From Flavobacterium endoglycinae (GTDB lineage Bacteria > Bacteroidota > Bacteroidia > Flavobacteriales > Flavobacteriaceae), in assembly GCF_017352115.1 (NCBI RefSeq), contig NZ_CP071448.1, positions 1,883,001 through 1,947,000 on the forward strand: 64,000 nt of DNA. Reading direction: 5' to 3'. A program made the translations under genes and the position numbers. Under the pieces are notes generated by a model, which saw nothing but the letters and a program-made list of their open reading frames with translations, did no database searches and was not told the origin of the DNA. This document shows, one piece after another, positions 35,489 through 44,507 of the stretch. Numbering within the stretch: the stretch's first letter is position 1; every line of letters begins with the position of its first letter.

Positions 35489-36889
35489 TTATATATTAGA
35501 ACGGATTTCTCGCATTTCCTGAATTACAAGCTTAACGTCATTTTGTGTTGTTCGCCAATTTACAAATGAAGCTCTGATCCCTTTTTTGTTTTGATAAACC
35601 GTTGGCGTCATAAATACTTTTCCAGTATCATTTAAAGCCAATAAAAACTGGCTTACTTTTTCCTGGTTGTGCTCCCCTTTCAGCGTGAAGCAAACATTAT
35701 TTAAACGAATTGGCGCCAATAATTCAAAGTCATTTTCTATTAAAACATTTCCGAAGTGTAAGGCCAATGCAGTACTGTTTTCAATAATATCTCTGAAACC
35801 TTCTTTTCCATACGCTTTAAGTGAAAACCACGCTGGAAGCGCACGCATACGACGGGAATTCTCTGGAAGCACATTCAAATAATTAAAATTCTCTAAAGGA
35901 TTGCCCAAATATGGTGCATTTGAATTCTGAAATGTTTCTATCTGAAGATTAGCATGTTCTTTTTTGATTAAGTAAAAAGCACTTTCGTATGGAACATTCA
36001 GCCATTTATGACAATCAATCGTAATACTGTCTGCTCCTTCCCAACCTTTTACCAAATGATTGTGTTTTTCTGAAACAGCAGCAAAACCTCCAAAAGCAGC
36101 ATCAATATGCCACCAGAAATTATATTGTTCCTTTAATTTCGAAATCGCTTCAAAATCATCAAAATCGGCAGTATTAACCGTTCCGGCACTTGAGATCAGA
36201 ATAAAAGGTTTTCCATTTAATTTCTTGATATTTTCTTCTAGATCGGCAATATCAAGCGCTTCACGATTGCCTTGGATAGTTTTTACAGTGGTATAATTCT
36301 GGCTTCCAATTCCCAGCATCGACAAACATTTGATAGAAGAAGAATGTGGTGTAGCTGTTAAAATATTAACCGTTTCTGAAATTCCGTTTTTAGCAAAATC
36401 TTTCCCGAATTGTTTTCCAAACCATTGTCGCGCTACTCCTAAAGAAGTGAAATTAGACATCGTTGCTCCCGTAACAAATCCGCCTAAAAATGTATCGGGA
36501 AGATCTAAAAGCTGTAACAGCAAATTAATTGTTTCAAATTCTATTAATGCCGATGCCCCGCCTTGCGCTTTTACCGCCTGCGTATTTTGATCGTAAACAG
36601 ATGCAAGCCAGTCACCTACAATAGATGCTGGAGTGGATCCTCCTGTTACGAATCCCCAATATCTTGATCCAGATGATGAAACCATCAAAGGCGCCAATCT
36701 CTCATTAAACTCTTTTAAAGCATCAATAGAACCTAAGCCTACTTCATTTAAAGCCGTTTTTGGATCAATTGTATGAGTGTTAGAAGTTGGAATATTTTCG
36801 ATATCGTTCAGAAAACCAACTCCTTGCTGTTTTGTTTTTTCTAAGATATTCTCAAAATCGTTGAGATCTTGCTGTAGTATTGAATTCAT
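35489..36889 (-). CDS. group II PLP-dependent decarboxylase
   Basis: A 466-residue aromatic-L-amino-acid/glutamate/aspartate decarboxylase-type enzyme. The PLP-binding Lys is in TIDCHKWLNVPYESA (about residue 293), the Asp that holds the pyridine nitrogen in WHIDAAFGGFAAV (about 257), and VTGGSTPASIVGDW and VTGATMSNFTSLG line the cofactor pocket. The substrate cannot be read from the sequence. It is followed by a dicarboxylate/amino acid symporter gene on the same strand upstream, so an acidic amino acid such as glutamate or aspartate would make sense, but that is inference. Confidence 0.9.
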   Translation of the reverse strand: MNSILQQDLNDFENILEKTKQQGVGFLNDIENIPTSNTHTIDPKTALNEVGLGSIDALKEFNERLAPLMVSSSGSRYWGFVTGGSTPASIVGDWLASVYDQNTQAVKAQGGASALIEFETINLLLQLLDLPDTFLGGFVTGATMSNFTSLGVARQWFGKQFGKDFAKNGISETVNILTATPHSSSIKCLSMLGIGSQNYTTVKTIQGNREALDIADLEENIKKLNGKPFILISSAGTVNTADFDDFEAISKLKEQYNFWWHIDAAFGGFAAVSEKHNHLVKGWEGADSITIDCHKWLNVPYESAFYLIKKEHANLQIETFQNSNAPYLGNPLENFNYLNVLPENSRRMRALPAWFSLKAYGKEGFRDIIENSTALALHFGNVLIENDFELLAPIRLNNVCFTLKGEHNQEKVSQFLLALNDTGKVFMTPTVYQNKKGIRASFVNWRTTQNDVKLVIQEMREIRSNI

Positions 36890-36967
36890 AAGTTTGTTGT
36901 ATTAGTTATGTTGCGCAGATTGCGCAGATGAAAAGGGTTATTAAAATTTATATTTTTTAAAGAGAAG

Positions 36968-38191
36968 CTACCATTTCTTTTTTTCCGAAAACCTCGAAAC
37001 GAGCATCGATGAAATCACATCGCCGTTGGCATTTAACAAAGTGGCAATGGGATCAACTAAAGTTCCTAGAATCATAGCAACTGGCAAAGCTTGTTCCATT
37101 GGAAAACCATAAACGGTAATGGCTAAAACTTCTCCAATGTAGCCTCCGTTTGGAATTCCGCCTTCTACAATAGAAACAATCACCGTAATTCCTAAGGCCA
37201 AAAGAATCGTTGAAGGTTCTGTGAAATCTTTTCCAAACATGGCAAACAGAAAGGTGATTTTTAGGATGGATGACATACTTGAACCATCTTTATGCAGTGG
37301 AGCACCAAGTGGAATTACAAGATTCCGCACATGTGTTGGAATTCCCATTTTTTGTGCTGCATCTAGATTTGCCGGAATGGTTGCGATACTGCTGCACGTT
37401 CCTATTGCGGTTAAAGAAGGTGTGATGTTATTACTCCAAAAGACTTTAAAAGCTCTTTTTCCGCCAGCCGCAAGCGCGTACAAACTAAAAAATGCGAAGA
37501 AGTAAAATACACAAGCCGCGTAATAAACCGCCATAGGTTTTGCATAAACACCAAACAATTGGGGGCCGAAAATACCAACCTGATAGGCAAAATAAGCTCC
37601 TAAACCTATTGGTGCTAATTTCATGATGATATGCAGCAATTGCTTCATGACTTCATTTCCAGAATCCAGAAAACTCTTGAAAGCACTACCTTTTTCTCCT
37701 GATTGTAAGGTGGCAAAACCAATTAAAAACGAAAATATAATGAGTGCCAGCATGCTCTTTCGAGACAATAATTCGAAGAAATCATTGGTTGTAACCAATT
37801 TTGCAATCTGATCGCCAACAGATCCGGATTCTATATTTTCAAACGGTACTTTCGCAACAGCAATATCTTGATGAATCGGGAAAAGGTAAACGGCAAAAAT
37901 CATGATGATTGCTGAAATCAGAATAGTGGAAAGAAAAACCAAAATCATGATAAAGAATAGTTTTCCAAGCTTTTCTTTCTGTTCCAAATTTGCAATTGAA
38001 GAACCAATGGTAAAGAAGATAAGTGGGATAATTGCTGTAAAAAGCAAATTCAGAAAAATATCTCCAATTGGTTTTATAACTAGAACTTTTTCTCCAAAAA
38101 CTAATCCAAAAATACTCCCAATGGCGATACCTCCAAGAAGCAGAAGTATACTGCTGTAACTTTGCAGAAAATTGATTTTTTTAGTTTCCAT
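36968..38191 (-). CDS. dicarboxylate/amino acid:cation symporter (DAACS family)
   Basis: A 407-residue membrane protein with about eight spans and two re-entrant loops. The signature loop SLTAIGTCSSIATIPANLDA and the later region PLGAPLHKDGSSMSS are those of the DAACS/GltP-DctA family, with LLALGITVIVSIVEGGIPNGG near the C-terminus. It imports dicarboxylates or acidic amino acids with Na+ or H+. The decarboxylase gene lies 78 bases downstream in the same orientation and may share the transcript. Confidence 0.92.
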   Translation of the reverse strand: METKKINFLQSYSSILLLLGGIAIGSIFGLVFGEKVLVIKPIGDIFLNLLFTAIIPLIFFTIGSSIANLEQKEKLGKLFFIMILVFLSTILISAIIMIFAVYLFPIHQDIAVAKVPFENIESGSVGDQIAKLVTTNDFFELLSRKSMLALIIFSFLIGFATLQSGEKGSAFKSFLDSGNEVMKQLLHIIMKLAPIGLGAYFAYQVGIFGPQLFGVYAKPMAVYYAACVFYFFAFFSLYALAAGGKRAFKVFWSNNITPSLTAIGTCSSIATIPANLDAAQKMGIPTHVRNLVIPLGAPLHKDGSSMSSILKITFLFAMFGKDFTEPSTILLALGITVIVSIVEGGIPNGGYIGEVLAITVYGFPMEQALPVAMILGTLVDPIATLLNANGDVISSMLVSRFSEKKKW

Positions 38192-38387
38192 CGTGATACA
38201 ATTGGGTTAAGATTCTGTGGCAAATAATTTTAAACACATAGAAACATAGTTCTCTGCCTACAAAGGTGTTTAACTTGTTTAAATGCACATAGCTATGTGT
38301 GAAAATATGTGTTTTTTCTTTTAATTCTTTTCGATTAAAATCAAAATAAATCTATGCGTCTATGTGTTTATAAAATGTATTTATTTT
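38192..38387. repeat. CACATAG/CTATGTG repeat region
   Basis: The stretch carries CACATAGAAACATAG, the perfect palindrome CACATAGCTATGTG near 38285-38298, and CTATGCGTCTATGTG near its right end. It sits between the symporter gene and the broken methyltransferase gene. No ORF is seen. Confidence 0.55.
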
Positions 38388-39041
38388 TTACTTCTCCAAA
38401 ACTATGGTAGTAAAAGCTCTATCGACCAATTCGCCTGTTTTGCTTTTTACTTTTTCGGTCTGAGTTTCGGTGTAAACAATTTTGAAAGCTGTTTTCTCAA
38501 TTAATTTCTGTGCTTTTTCGGTGCTATAAAGCTCAAATTCAAATTGAGTAAAAGGCAGTTTTTTCATAAAATCTTCTTCGGCAAACGTCAAACAGAAATT
38601 CCCATTTGGTTTTAAAACTCTGTAAATTTCTGAAAGCAATTCTTCAGGCTTCTGCCAAAAATAAATGGTATTTACAGTGAATATTTTATCGAAAGATTCG
38701 TCTTAAAATGGTATTTTATTTACGTCATAAATCGAAAAAAATGCCTGTTTTTGAGAAACAAAATTTCTATTGATTTGGCGTGCTTCCTTAAACATCAATT
38801 CAGACATTTCAAGTCCGTAATATTTTAGGTTTTGTGCTTGCTCAAAAAGAAATTCTACATGACCTGCATTTCCGTGCCCGAGTTCCAGAATTTTATTTCC
38901 TTGAGATATATTTAGATTTTGGATGGAATGTTTGGTCATATTGATGTTTGTTTCGTTCATCATATTTCCCATTTCAATTCCTTTCTCTCCTGTTGGATTT
39001 TTTAATTGAGAGGCTATGGCTTGTAATTCTTCATTTTTCAT
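38388..39041 (-). pseudogene. class I SAM methyltransferase interrupted by one stop codon
   Basis: The N-terminal part (38703-39041) carries the SAM-binding motif KILELGHGNAGHVEFL and runs to IPF followed by a TAA at 38703-38705. After it the same frame continues without further interruption as DESFDKIFTVNTIYFWQKP and joins the C-terminal part with LLSEIYRVLKPNGNFCLTFAE. Reading through gives one class I methyltransferase of about 217 residues. Most members have a Glu or similar residue at the stop position, so GAA-to-TAA would explain it. The upstream fragment alone lacks the C-terminal strands. No frameshift is needed. Confidence 0.85.
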
Positions 39042-39217
39042 GGTGTGAAAATTTAGACTTCTAAATTAAACAATATCTCAATTCAAATTCCAAATTTGAA
39101 AATTGCTTCGCCTGTTCGCTATCGCTCGAGTCCAAATTTCAAATTCCAATTTTACAAACTACATTGGAATAACTTTGTCAAAGTTTAAAACTTTGACAAA
39201 GTTCTATGAGTGTGCAA
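39042..39217. repeat. composite repeat region downstream of metF
   Basis: Contains TTCAAATTCCAAATTTGAAA words, the block AATTGCTTCGCCTGTTCGCT (39101-39132, also at 16073-16104), and a perfect palindrome AACTTTGTCAAAGTT-TAA-AACTTTGACAAAGTT (39171-39203), which lies 14 bases past the metF stop and can act as its terminator. Confidence 0.75.
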
Positions 39218-40174
39218 TTAAAAAACCTGACTCGCAATCTGACGGATATTCTCCGATTTACCCATTGAATAATAGTGTAAAAATGGAACTCCAGCTGCTT
39301 TTAATTCTAATGACTGCTGAATTGCCCACTCGATTCCGACTTGTTTAATCTCAGCGTTATTTTTGCATTTGTCTACTGCATCAATTAAATCTTCTGGCAA
39401 ATCAATTCTGAAAATCTGTGGTAAAACTTGTAAATGTCTTTGAACTGCAATTGGTTTGATTCCTGGAATAATCGGGATTGTGATTCCCATTTCTCTTGCT
39501 TTTTCTACGAAAGCAAAATATTTAGCATTATCAAAAAACATCTGTGTTACTACATAGTCAGCACCAGCATCTACTTTTTCTTTTAATCTTTTTAAATCCG
39601 ATTGTAAAGAAGGAGATTCTAAATGTTTTTCTGGATAACCAGCCACTCCAATACAGAAATCGGCTTTGTTGTCGGCATCGATTACTTCATGCAGATATTT
39701 TCCGCAATTTAAATCCTTAATTTGTTTTACCAGATCAATTGCGTAATGATTTCCACCCGCTTTTGGCACAAAAGATTGCTCGTCTTTCATGGCATCGCCT
39801 CGAAGAGCCATTACGTTGTTGATTCCTAAATAATGACAGTCAACCAGCATGTATTCCGTTTCTTCTTTGGTAAACCCGCCGCAAAGCAAATGCGGAACTG
39901 TGTCAACATTGTATTTATGTTTAATAGAAGCGCAAATTCCAAGCGTTCCCGGACGCATACGTGTCAATTTTTTATCCAAAAGTCCGTTACCGCGGTCAAT
40001 GTAAATGTATTCTTCACGAGAAGTCGTTACATCAATAAAGGGCGGATTAAACTCCATTAACGGATCAATATTATCGTATAATTCCTGAATACTTTTCCCC
40101 TTTTGAGGCGGAATAATTTCAAATGAGAATAATGTTTTTCCTTTGGCGTTTTCTATATGTTCTGTTACTTTCAT
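39218..40174 (-). CDS. metF: 5,10-methylenetetrahydrofolate reductase
   Basis: A 318-residue FAD-dependent TIM-barrel enzyme that makes 5-methyl-tetrahydrofolate, the methyl donor for MetH and MetE. The line FSFEIIPPQKGKSIQELYDN has the catalytic Glu, PFIDVTTSREEY follows, and the FAD-binding VPHLLCGGFTKEETE and DYVVTQMFFDNAKYF regions are present. It is the last functional gene of the metH1-to-metF cluster, in the same orientation, but separated from metH2 by the four-helix-bundle gene and repeats. Confidence 0.96.
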   Translation of the reverse strand: MKVTEHIENAKGKTLFSFEIIPPQKGKSIQELYDNIDPLMEFNPPFIDVTTSREEYIYIDRGNGLLDKKLTRMRPGTLGICASIKHKYNVDTVPHLLCGGFTKEETEYMLVDCHYLGINNVMALRGDAMKDEQSFVPKAGGNHYAIDLVKQIKDLNCGKYLHEVIDADNKADFCIGVAGYPEKHLESPSLQSDLKRLKEKVDAGADYVVTQMFFDNAKYFAFVEKAREMGITIPIIPGIKPIAVQRHLQVLPQIFRIDLPEDLIDAVDKCKNNAEIKQVGIEWAIQQSLELKAAGVPFLHYYSMGKSENIRQIASQVF

Positions 40175-40177
40175 TTA

Positions 40178-40220
40178 TTTTTGGTTGATGGTTGATGGTT
40201 GATGGTTGATGGTTCTTGTG
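40178..40220. repeat. tandem GGTTGAT repeat
   Basis: TTGGTTGATGGTTGATGG runs as four tandem copies of GGTTGATG directly upstream of the metF start codon, in the DNA between metF and the four-helix-bundle gene. Confidence 0.75.
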
Positions 40221-40242
40221 GAACTTACAATCACAACTTCAA

Positions 40243-40599
40243 CTACATTATTTTTTTATAATAATTAATAAATCCGTTTAATAACTTCTTGCAGATTTCA
40301 ATCTGTTCAAGTGCGATGTTAAAATTATTTTCTCCGATATATTTTTGATCAAAGGCCAAATAAAATTGAGTTTCCAATTCATATAGCGATCCTCTTGAAA
40401 TATGAAGAAAATGTATTGTCTCTTTTGATGTCTGCCTTCCGCAACCTTCTGCTATATTTGAAGGCACCGAAATTGCCGCTCTTCTCATTTGATTCGTCAA
40501 TCCAAACAATTCTTCTTTTGGAAACAATTTCGAAAAATCATATAATAAATTCACCAACTTCCGAGCTTCCAACCACACATCCAATTTACTGTATTCCAT
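40243..40599 (-). CDS. four-helix bundle protein (23S rRNA-IVS family)
   Basis: The ATG at 40599 gives 118 residues beginning MEYSKLDVWLEARKLVNLL; an upstream frame extension translates repeat DNA. RAAISVPSNIAEGCGRQTSKE followed by LHISRGSLYELETQ is the hallmark of the four-helix-bundle/S23 family, first seen as ORFs inside 23S rRNA intervening sequences and also scattered as single copies in Bacteroidota genomes. The protein is helical, forms pentamers in known structures, and has no agreed function. It interrupts the metH2-metF neighbourhood and is flanked by GGTTGATG and CAACCA repeats on both sides. Confidence 0.9.
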   Translation of the reverse strand: MEYSKLDVWLEARKLVNLLYDFSKLFPKEELFGLTNQMRRAAISVPSNIAEGCGRQTSKETIHFLHISRGSLYELETQFYLAFDQKYIGENNFNIALEQIEICKKLLNGFINYYKKIM

Positions 40600-40604
40600 T
40601 TTGT

Positions 40605-40735
40605 TTTGTTTGTTGTCGGTTGATGGTTGTTGGTTCTGATAGTTATCTATCAACCAAAAACCACCAACCATTCTAATCTGTGAAAATTGTTGGTTCTGCT
40701 AGTCAATCTATCAACTATCAACTATCAACCAATCT
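40605..40735. repeat. GGTTG/CAACCA facing repeats
   Basis: TTGTCGGTTGATGGTTGTTGG faces ATCTATCAACCAAAAACCACC, then TTGTTGGTTCTGC faces ATCAACTATCAACTATCAACC. Two nested inverted units with 5-12-base arms lie between the four-helix gene and metH2. The pattern recurs at 10387-10455 and 51130-51205. Confidence 0.75.
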
Positions 40736-43418
40736 AATCTGCTAAATTAGGATTTAACCATTTCATTGCGTAATCAAGTGGTACATTTCGGCGTTTGGCA
40801 TAATCTGTTACCTGATCTTCTTTTATTTTTCCTAGCCCGAAATATCTACTTTTTGGATTTCCAAAATAATATCCTGAAACCGAAGAAGCCGGCCACATTG
40901 CCATACTTTCTGTCAGTTTTACGCCTATTTGTTTTTCAACATCCAAAAGTTTCCAGATTGTTGGTTTCTCCAAGTGATCTGGACAAGCTGGATAACCTGG
41001 AGCCGGACGGATTCCTTTATAGCTTTCTTTAATCAATTCTTCGTTAGTTAAAGATTCTTCCGAATCGTAACCCCAGAAATCTTTACGCACTCGTTCGTGA
41101 AGATATTCGGCGAAAGCCTCTGCAAAACGATCGGCAAGCGCTTTAACCATAATCGAATTATAATCGTCCAGATTCTTTTCATATTCTGCAGCCCATTCAT
41201 CTACACCAAAACCAGTGGTTACACAGAAAGCTCCCATATAATCCTCGATTCCGCTTTCTTTAGGCAGAATAAAATCGGCTAGAGCGATATTTGGCGCGCC
41301 TTTCGTTTTTTGTGACTGCTGACGAAGCGTTAAGAATTTCTCTAGAACTTTTCCGTTTTCATCACGCAATTCGATATCGTCGTCATTTACCTGATTCGCA
41401 GGGAAGATTCCGTAAATACCTTTTGCTTTTAGTTTTTTCTCTGCTAAAATTACTTTCAGCATTGCCTGAGCATCATTAAAAACAGAAGTTGCTTGTTCGC
41501 CCACAACCTCATCCGTTAAAATTGCTGGATATTTTCCATACAATTCCCAAGTTTGAAAGAATGGCGTCCAGTCGATATACGGAACCAAAACATCCAATTC
41601 TACTTCGATGGTTTGTGCACCAATTACTTTTGGTTTCACTGGAGTATATTCGCTCCAATCCAACGGTAGTTTGTTTTTACGAGCATCTTCGATCGTTAAG
41701 AAGTTTTTATCTCTCGAACGATTTAAAAATGTTTCTCTAAACGAATCATATTCTGCACGAATATCTGCCGCATATATTTTTCGGTTATGATCTAACAGGT
41801 TTCCTGCAACAGTAACAGCTCTTGAAGCATCGTTTACGTGAATAACAGTTTCTCTGTATTGAGGTGCAATTTTCACGGCGGTATGCGCACGCGAGGTTGT
41901 TGCCCCACCAATCATAATCGGGATTTTAATATCTTGTTTGTCTAATTCTTTGGCTAAATACACCATTTCGTCAAGCGAAGGAGTGATCAGTCCGCTTAAT
42001 CCGATAATGTCTACATTATGCTCAATTGCAGCCGAAATAATTTTCTCTGGAGGAACCATTACTCCCAAATCTACAATCTCGTAATTATTACAGGCCAAAA
42101 CTACCGAAACAATATTTTTTCCAATATCGTGAACGTCACCTTTTACAGTCGCCATCAGGATTTTTCCGTTTCCTTGTTTGTCGCCTGCTTGTTTACTTGC
42201 TTCAATAAACGGCAATAAATACGCTACTGCTTTTTTCATTACACGAGCCGATTTAACTACCTGAGGAAGGAACATTTTTCCGCTTCCGAATAAATCTCCA
42301 ACGACATTCATTCCGGCCATTAAATTAATCTCGATAACTTCAATTGGTTTTGCAGCTGCTAAACGCGCTTCCTCAACATCTTCTTCAATAAAAGCATCAA
42401 TTCCTTTTACCAACGAGTGTGTAATACGATCTTGAACCGATCCTAAACGCCATTCTTGAACCGCTTTTTCGTCGCTTTTTACTTCTCCTTTTACGTTTTC
42501 TGCAAAATCTAAAAGTCTTTCTGTAGCATCGTCACGTCTGTCTAGAATTACGTCTTCAACGTGTTCTAATAAGTCTTTCGGAATATCATCGTAAATCGTC
42601 AACATTTCAGGATTTACGATTCCCATCGTCATTCCGTTTTTGATCGCGTGATATAGAAATACCGAGTGCATTGCTTCACGAACCACGTCATTTCCTCTAA
42701 AAGAAAACGAAACGTTACTTACACCACCACTAATATGTGCATGCGGCAAGTTTTCGCGAACCCATTTTGTTCCTCTAAAGAAGTCCAGTGCATTCAGGCG
42801 GTGTTCTTCCATTCCTGTTGCCACCGGGAAAATGTTCAAATCGAAAATAATATCCTGCGGAGGAAAGTTCACTTTGTTTACCAAAATATCATACGAACGC
42901 TGACAGATTTCAACTCGGCGATCGTAATTATCGGCCTGACCTACTTCGTCAAAAGCCATTACAATAGCAGCCGCACCGTAACGTTTGATTAATTTTGCGT
43001 GGTGAATAAAGGCTTCTTCGCCTTCTTTTAGCGAAATCGAGTTTACAACGCTTTTTCCTTGTACTACTTTCAGACCCGCTTCGATAATCTCCCATTTCGA
43101 ACTGTCGATCATAATCGGCACTCTCGAAATATCTGGCTCTGCAGCAATCAAGTTTAGGAATTTGGTCATGGCAGTTACACCATCCAACATTCCTTCATCC
43201 ATATTAATATCGATAATCTGCGCTCCTCCTTCTACCTGCTGTCTTGCAATATCAAGTGCCTCATCATACTTCTCTTCCTTGATTAATCGCAGAAATTTTC
43301 GCGAACCCGTTACATTCGTACGCTCTCCAACGTTTACAAAAACGCTTTCCGGCGTAATAATCAAAGGTTCTAATCCTGATAATACAAGGTCTCTTCTTTT
43401 TTCTGTCATTTCTTTCAA
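40734..43418 (-). CDS. metH: methionine synthase, pterin/B12/activation half (MetH2)
   Basis: An 894-residue protein with the C-terminal three modules of MetH. The pterin-binding domain (about residues 15-270) contains [18 protein letters not shown] and [14 protein letters not shown] cap domain and the B12-binding domain follow, with the cobalt-ligating His in [15 protein letters not shown] (about residue 428). The activation domain (about 600-894) has [19 protein letters not shown] and the SAM-binding [13 protein letters not shown]. The homocysteine-binding module is in the separate gene metH1 at 44508-45512. A stop codon at 40734 lies within the repeat DNA. Confidence 0.96.
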   Translation of the reverse strand: MKEMTEKRRDLVLSGLEPLIITPESVFVNVGERTNVTGSRKFLRLIKEEKYDEALDIARQQVEGGAQIIDINMDEGMLDGVTAMTKFLNLIAAEPDISRVPIMIDSSKWEIIEAGLKVVQGKSVVNSISLKEGEEAFIHHAKLIKRYGAAAIVMAFDEVGQADNYDRRVEICQRSYDILVNKVNFPPQDIIFDLNIFPVATGMEEHRLNALDFFRGTKWVRENLPHAHISGGVSNVSFSFRGNDVVREAMHSVFLYHAIKNGMTMGIVNPEMLTIYDDIPKDLLEHVEDVILDRRDDATERLLDFAENVKGEVKSDEKAVQEWRLGSVQDRITHSLVKGIDAFIEEDVEEARLAAAKPIEVIEINLMAGMNVVGDLFGSGKMFLPQVVKSARVMKKAVAYLLPFIEASKQAGDKQGNGKILMATVKGDVHDIGKNIVSVVLACNNYEIVDLGVMVPPEKIISAAIEHNVDIIGLSGLITPSLDEMVYLAKELDKQDIKIPIMIGGATTSRAHTAVKIAPQYRETVIHVNDASRAVTVAGNLLDHNRKIYAADIRAEYDSFRETFLNRSRDKNFLTIEDARKNKLPLDWSEYTPVKPKVIGAQTIEVELDVLVPYIDWTPFFQTWELYGKYPAILTDEVVGEQATSVFNDAQAMLKVILAEKKLKAKGIYGIFPANQVNDDDIELRDENGKVLEKFLTLRQQSQKTKGAPNIALADFILPKESGIEDYMGAFCVTTGFGVDEWAAEYEKNLDDYNSIMVKALADRFAEAFAEYLHERVRKDFWGYDSEESLTNEELIKESYKGIRPAPGYPACPDHLEKPTIWKLLDVEKQIGVKLTESMAMWPASSVSGYYFGNPKSRYFGLGKIKEDQVTDYAKRRNVPLDYAMKWLNPNLAD

Positions 43419-43722
43419 TTTTCAACGGAATAAATTCCGTTGCTACCAATATTTAGTTCCTCTCGGAACTTATTTTCATTGTCTTGCTTGTCCTTGCGTG
43501 GAACGAAGCAATCTCACTTTTTATTTATCTGTCCTGCAAGGTTTTCGAAACCTTGTAGGTATTTATGTTTATTGTTTTTGGCGTGTTCGCCGCGGCGAAC
43601 CAGGCTATCCTCTTTTAGTCCTCGCTCTTCCTTCGTCAGGCTGTGGGCTAACCGCTTCTATCCCTCACGCAAACTAGGTTTTATAAGATTTTTTTATGTT
43701 TTTCTGTGTCTTAATTACCTTT
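43419..43722. repeat. repeat-mosaic spacer between metH2 and an immunity-like gene
   Basis: This 304-base spacer contains GTTCCTCTCGGAAC (43455-43468), a TGCGTGGAACGAAGCAATC word, the palindrome GCAAGGTTTTCGAAACCTTG, and GTTCGCCGCGGCGAAC, then GC-rich text resembling the common CTTCCTTCGTCAGGCTGTG repeats of Flavobacterium. Its base composition is well above that of the flanking genes. No gene is seen. Confidence 0.6.
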
Positions 43723-44043
43723 TTACTTCCCATGTATCATATAGAGAACTTTGCCATTTTTTGCAGAGATTTTTATATCAAAAACACCTCCAAACCCAAT
43801 ACTATTAAAAGTCCCCTTAATATCCCAAATAGAATCATTTTCTATTGTTACTTTATAAGGTCTTTGATCTTCTATTTGATCTTTTCCATAGTTTTCGAAC
43901 AAAATTGACTCAGCTATTCCAACAGCTGTTTCTTCTTTTGCGACTAAACAATTTTCGCATTTAATATTTTTTTGAAAAACTGTATTTGTTGTATAATTAC
44001 AACTGATTAATATTAAACTAAACAGAAACAAAAGTCTCTTCAT
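43723..44043 (-). CDS. NTF2-fold immunity-like lipoprotein
   Basis: The ATG at 44043 gives 106 residues with a lipoprotein signal (MKRLLFLFSLILISC). The mature part, with ETAVGIAESILFENYGKDQI, RPYKVTIENDSIWDIKG and GGVFDIKISAKNGKVL, fits the NTF2-fold immunity protein family found in polymorphic toxin systems. An upstream frame to 44115 overlaps the previous gene and is rejected. No toxin gene is nearby. It sits, with the next gene, inside the riboswitch-controlled metH1-metH2 cluster. Confidence 0.65.
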   Translation of the reverse strand: MKRLLFLFSLILISCNYTTNTVFQKNIKCENCLVAKEETAVGIAESILFENYGKDQIEDQRPYKVTIENDSIWDIKGTFNSIGFGGVFDIKISAKNGKVLYMIHGK

Positions 44044-44081
44044 ACCATTGAATATAATATCTCTTTCATACCTACGGAACT

Positions 44082-44504
44082 TCATTTCCATTTTGTTTTT
44101 TCTATATACTTGCACGTTACACCGGCATCGTATTCATAATATTTTATTTTAGTAAAACCAGCTTTAACTAATGCAATGGAATCTGGTTGTAATTCTTCTT
44201 CTAAAACAATGTAATTTTGTTCAGGATTATTTAAATCATATTTTACTTTATAAAACTTATTTACAAGCCCATAATTTTGACTAGAAACCTCTGATAAAAT
44301 TTTCCTATCTGAATAGAAATAATATTTTAAATAATCTCTTTTCCCTTCGCGTTCAATTCTAGTTACAAATCCAATCGTTTCTCCTTCGAATGTCTTTTTA
44401 TAGTCATCATACTTATTAGCATTTTTAATTGAAAAAATGATGAAAATTAGTATTACAATGAAAATTACAATTCCTGCTACTCTTTCAGATTGATCTTTTG
44501 TCAT
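44082..44504 (-). CDS. hypothetical membrane-anchored protein, 140 aa
   Basis: One membrane span (about residues 9-26) is followed by a basic/aromatic soluble domain of about 110 residues with YDDYKKTFEGETIGFVTRI. I do not recognise the family; small single-span proteins of this type often sit near immunity-like genes. The ATG lies 3 bases after the metH1 stop codon, so it must be translated from the metH1 message, although its product has no evident link to methionine synthesis. Confidence 0.65.
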   Translation of the reverse strand: MTKDQSERVAGIVIFIVILIFIIFSIKNANKYDDYKKTFEGETIGFVTRIEREGKRDYLKYYFYSDRKILSEVSSQNYGLVNKFYKVKYDLNNPEQNYIVLEEELQPDSIALVKAGFTKIKYYEYDAGVTCKYIEKTKWK

Positions 44505-44507
44505 TTT

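Noticed and set aside
38388..38639. An independent small gene for the C-terminal methyltransferase fragment
   Set aside because: The upstream sequence continues the same frame to the N-terminal fragment with a single stop codon, so one broken gene is the simpler reading.
43723..44115. A longer start at 44115 for the immunity-like gene
   Set aside because: It would overlap the neighbouring gene and place the lipoprotein signal inside the protein; ATG 44043 restores a normal signal peptide.
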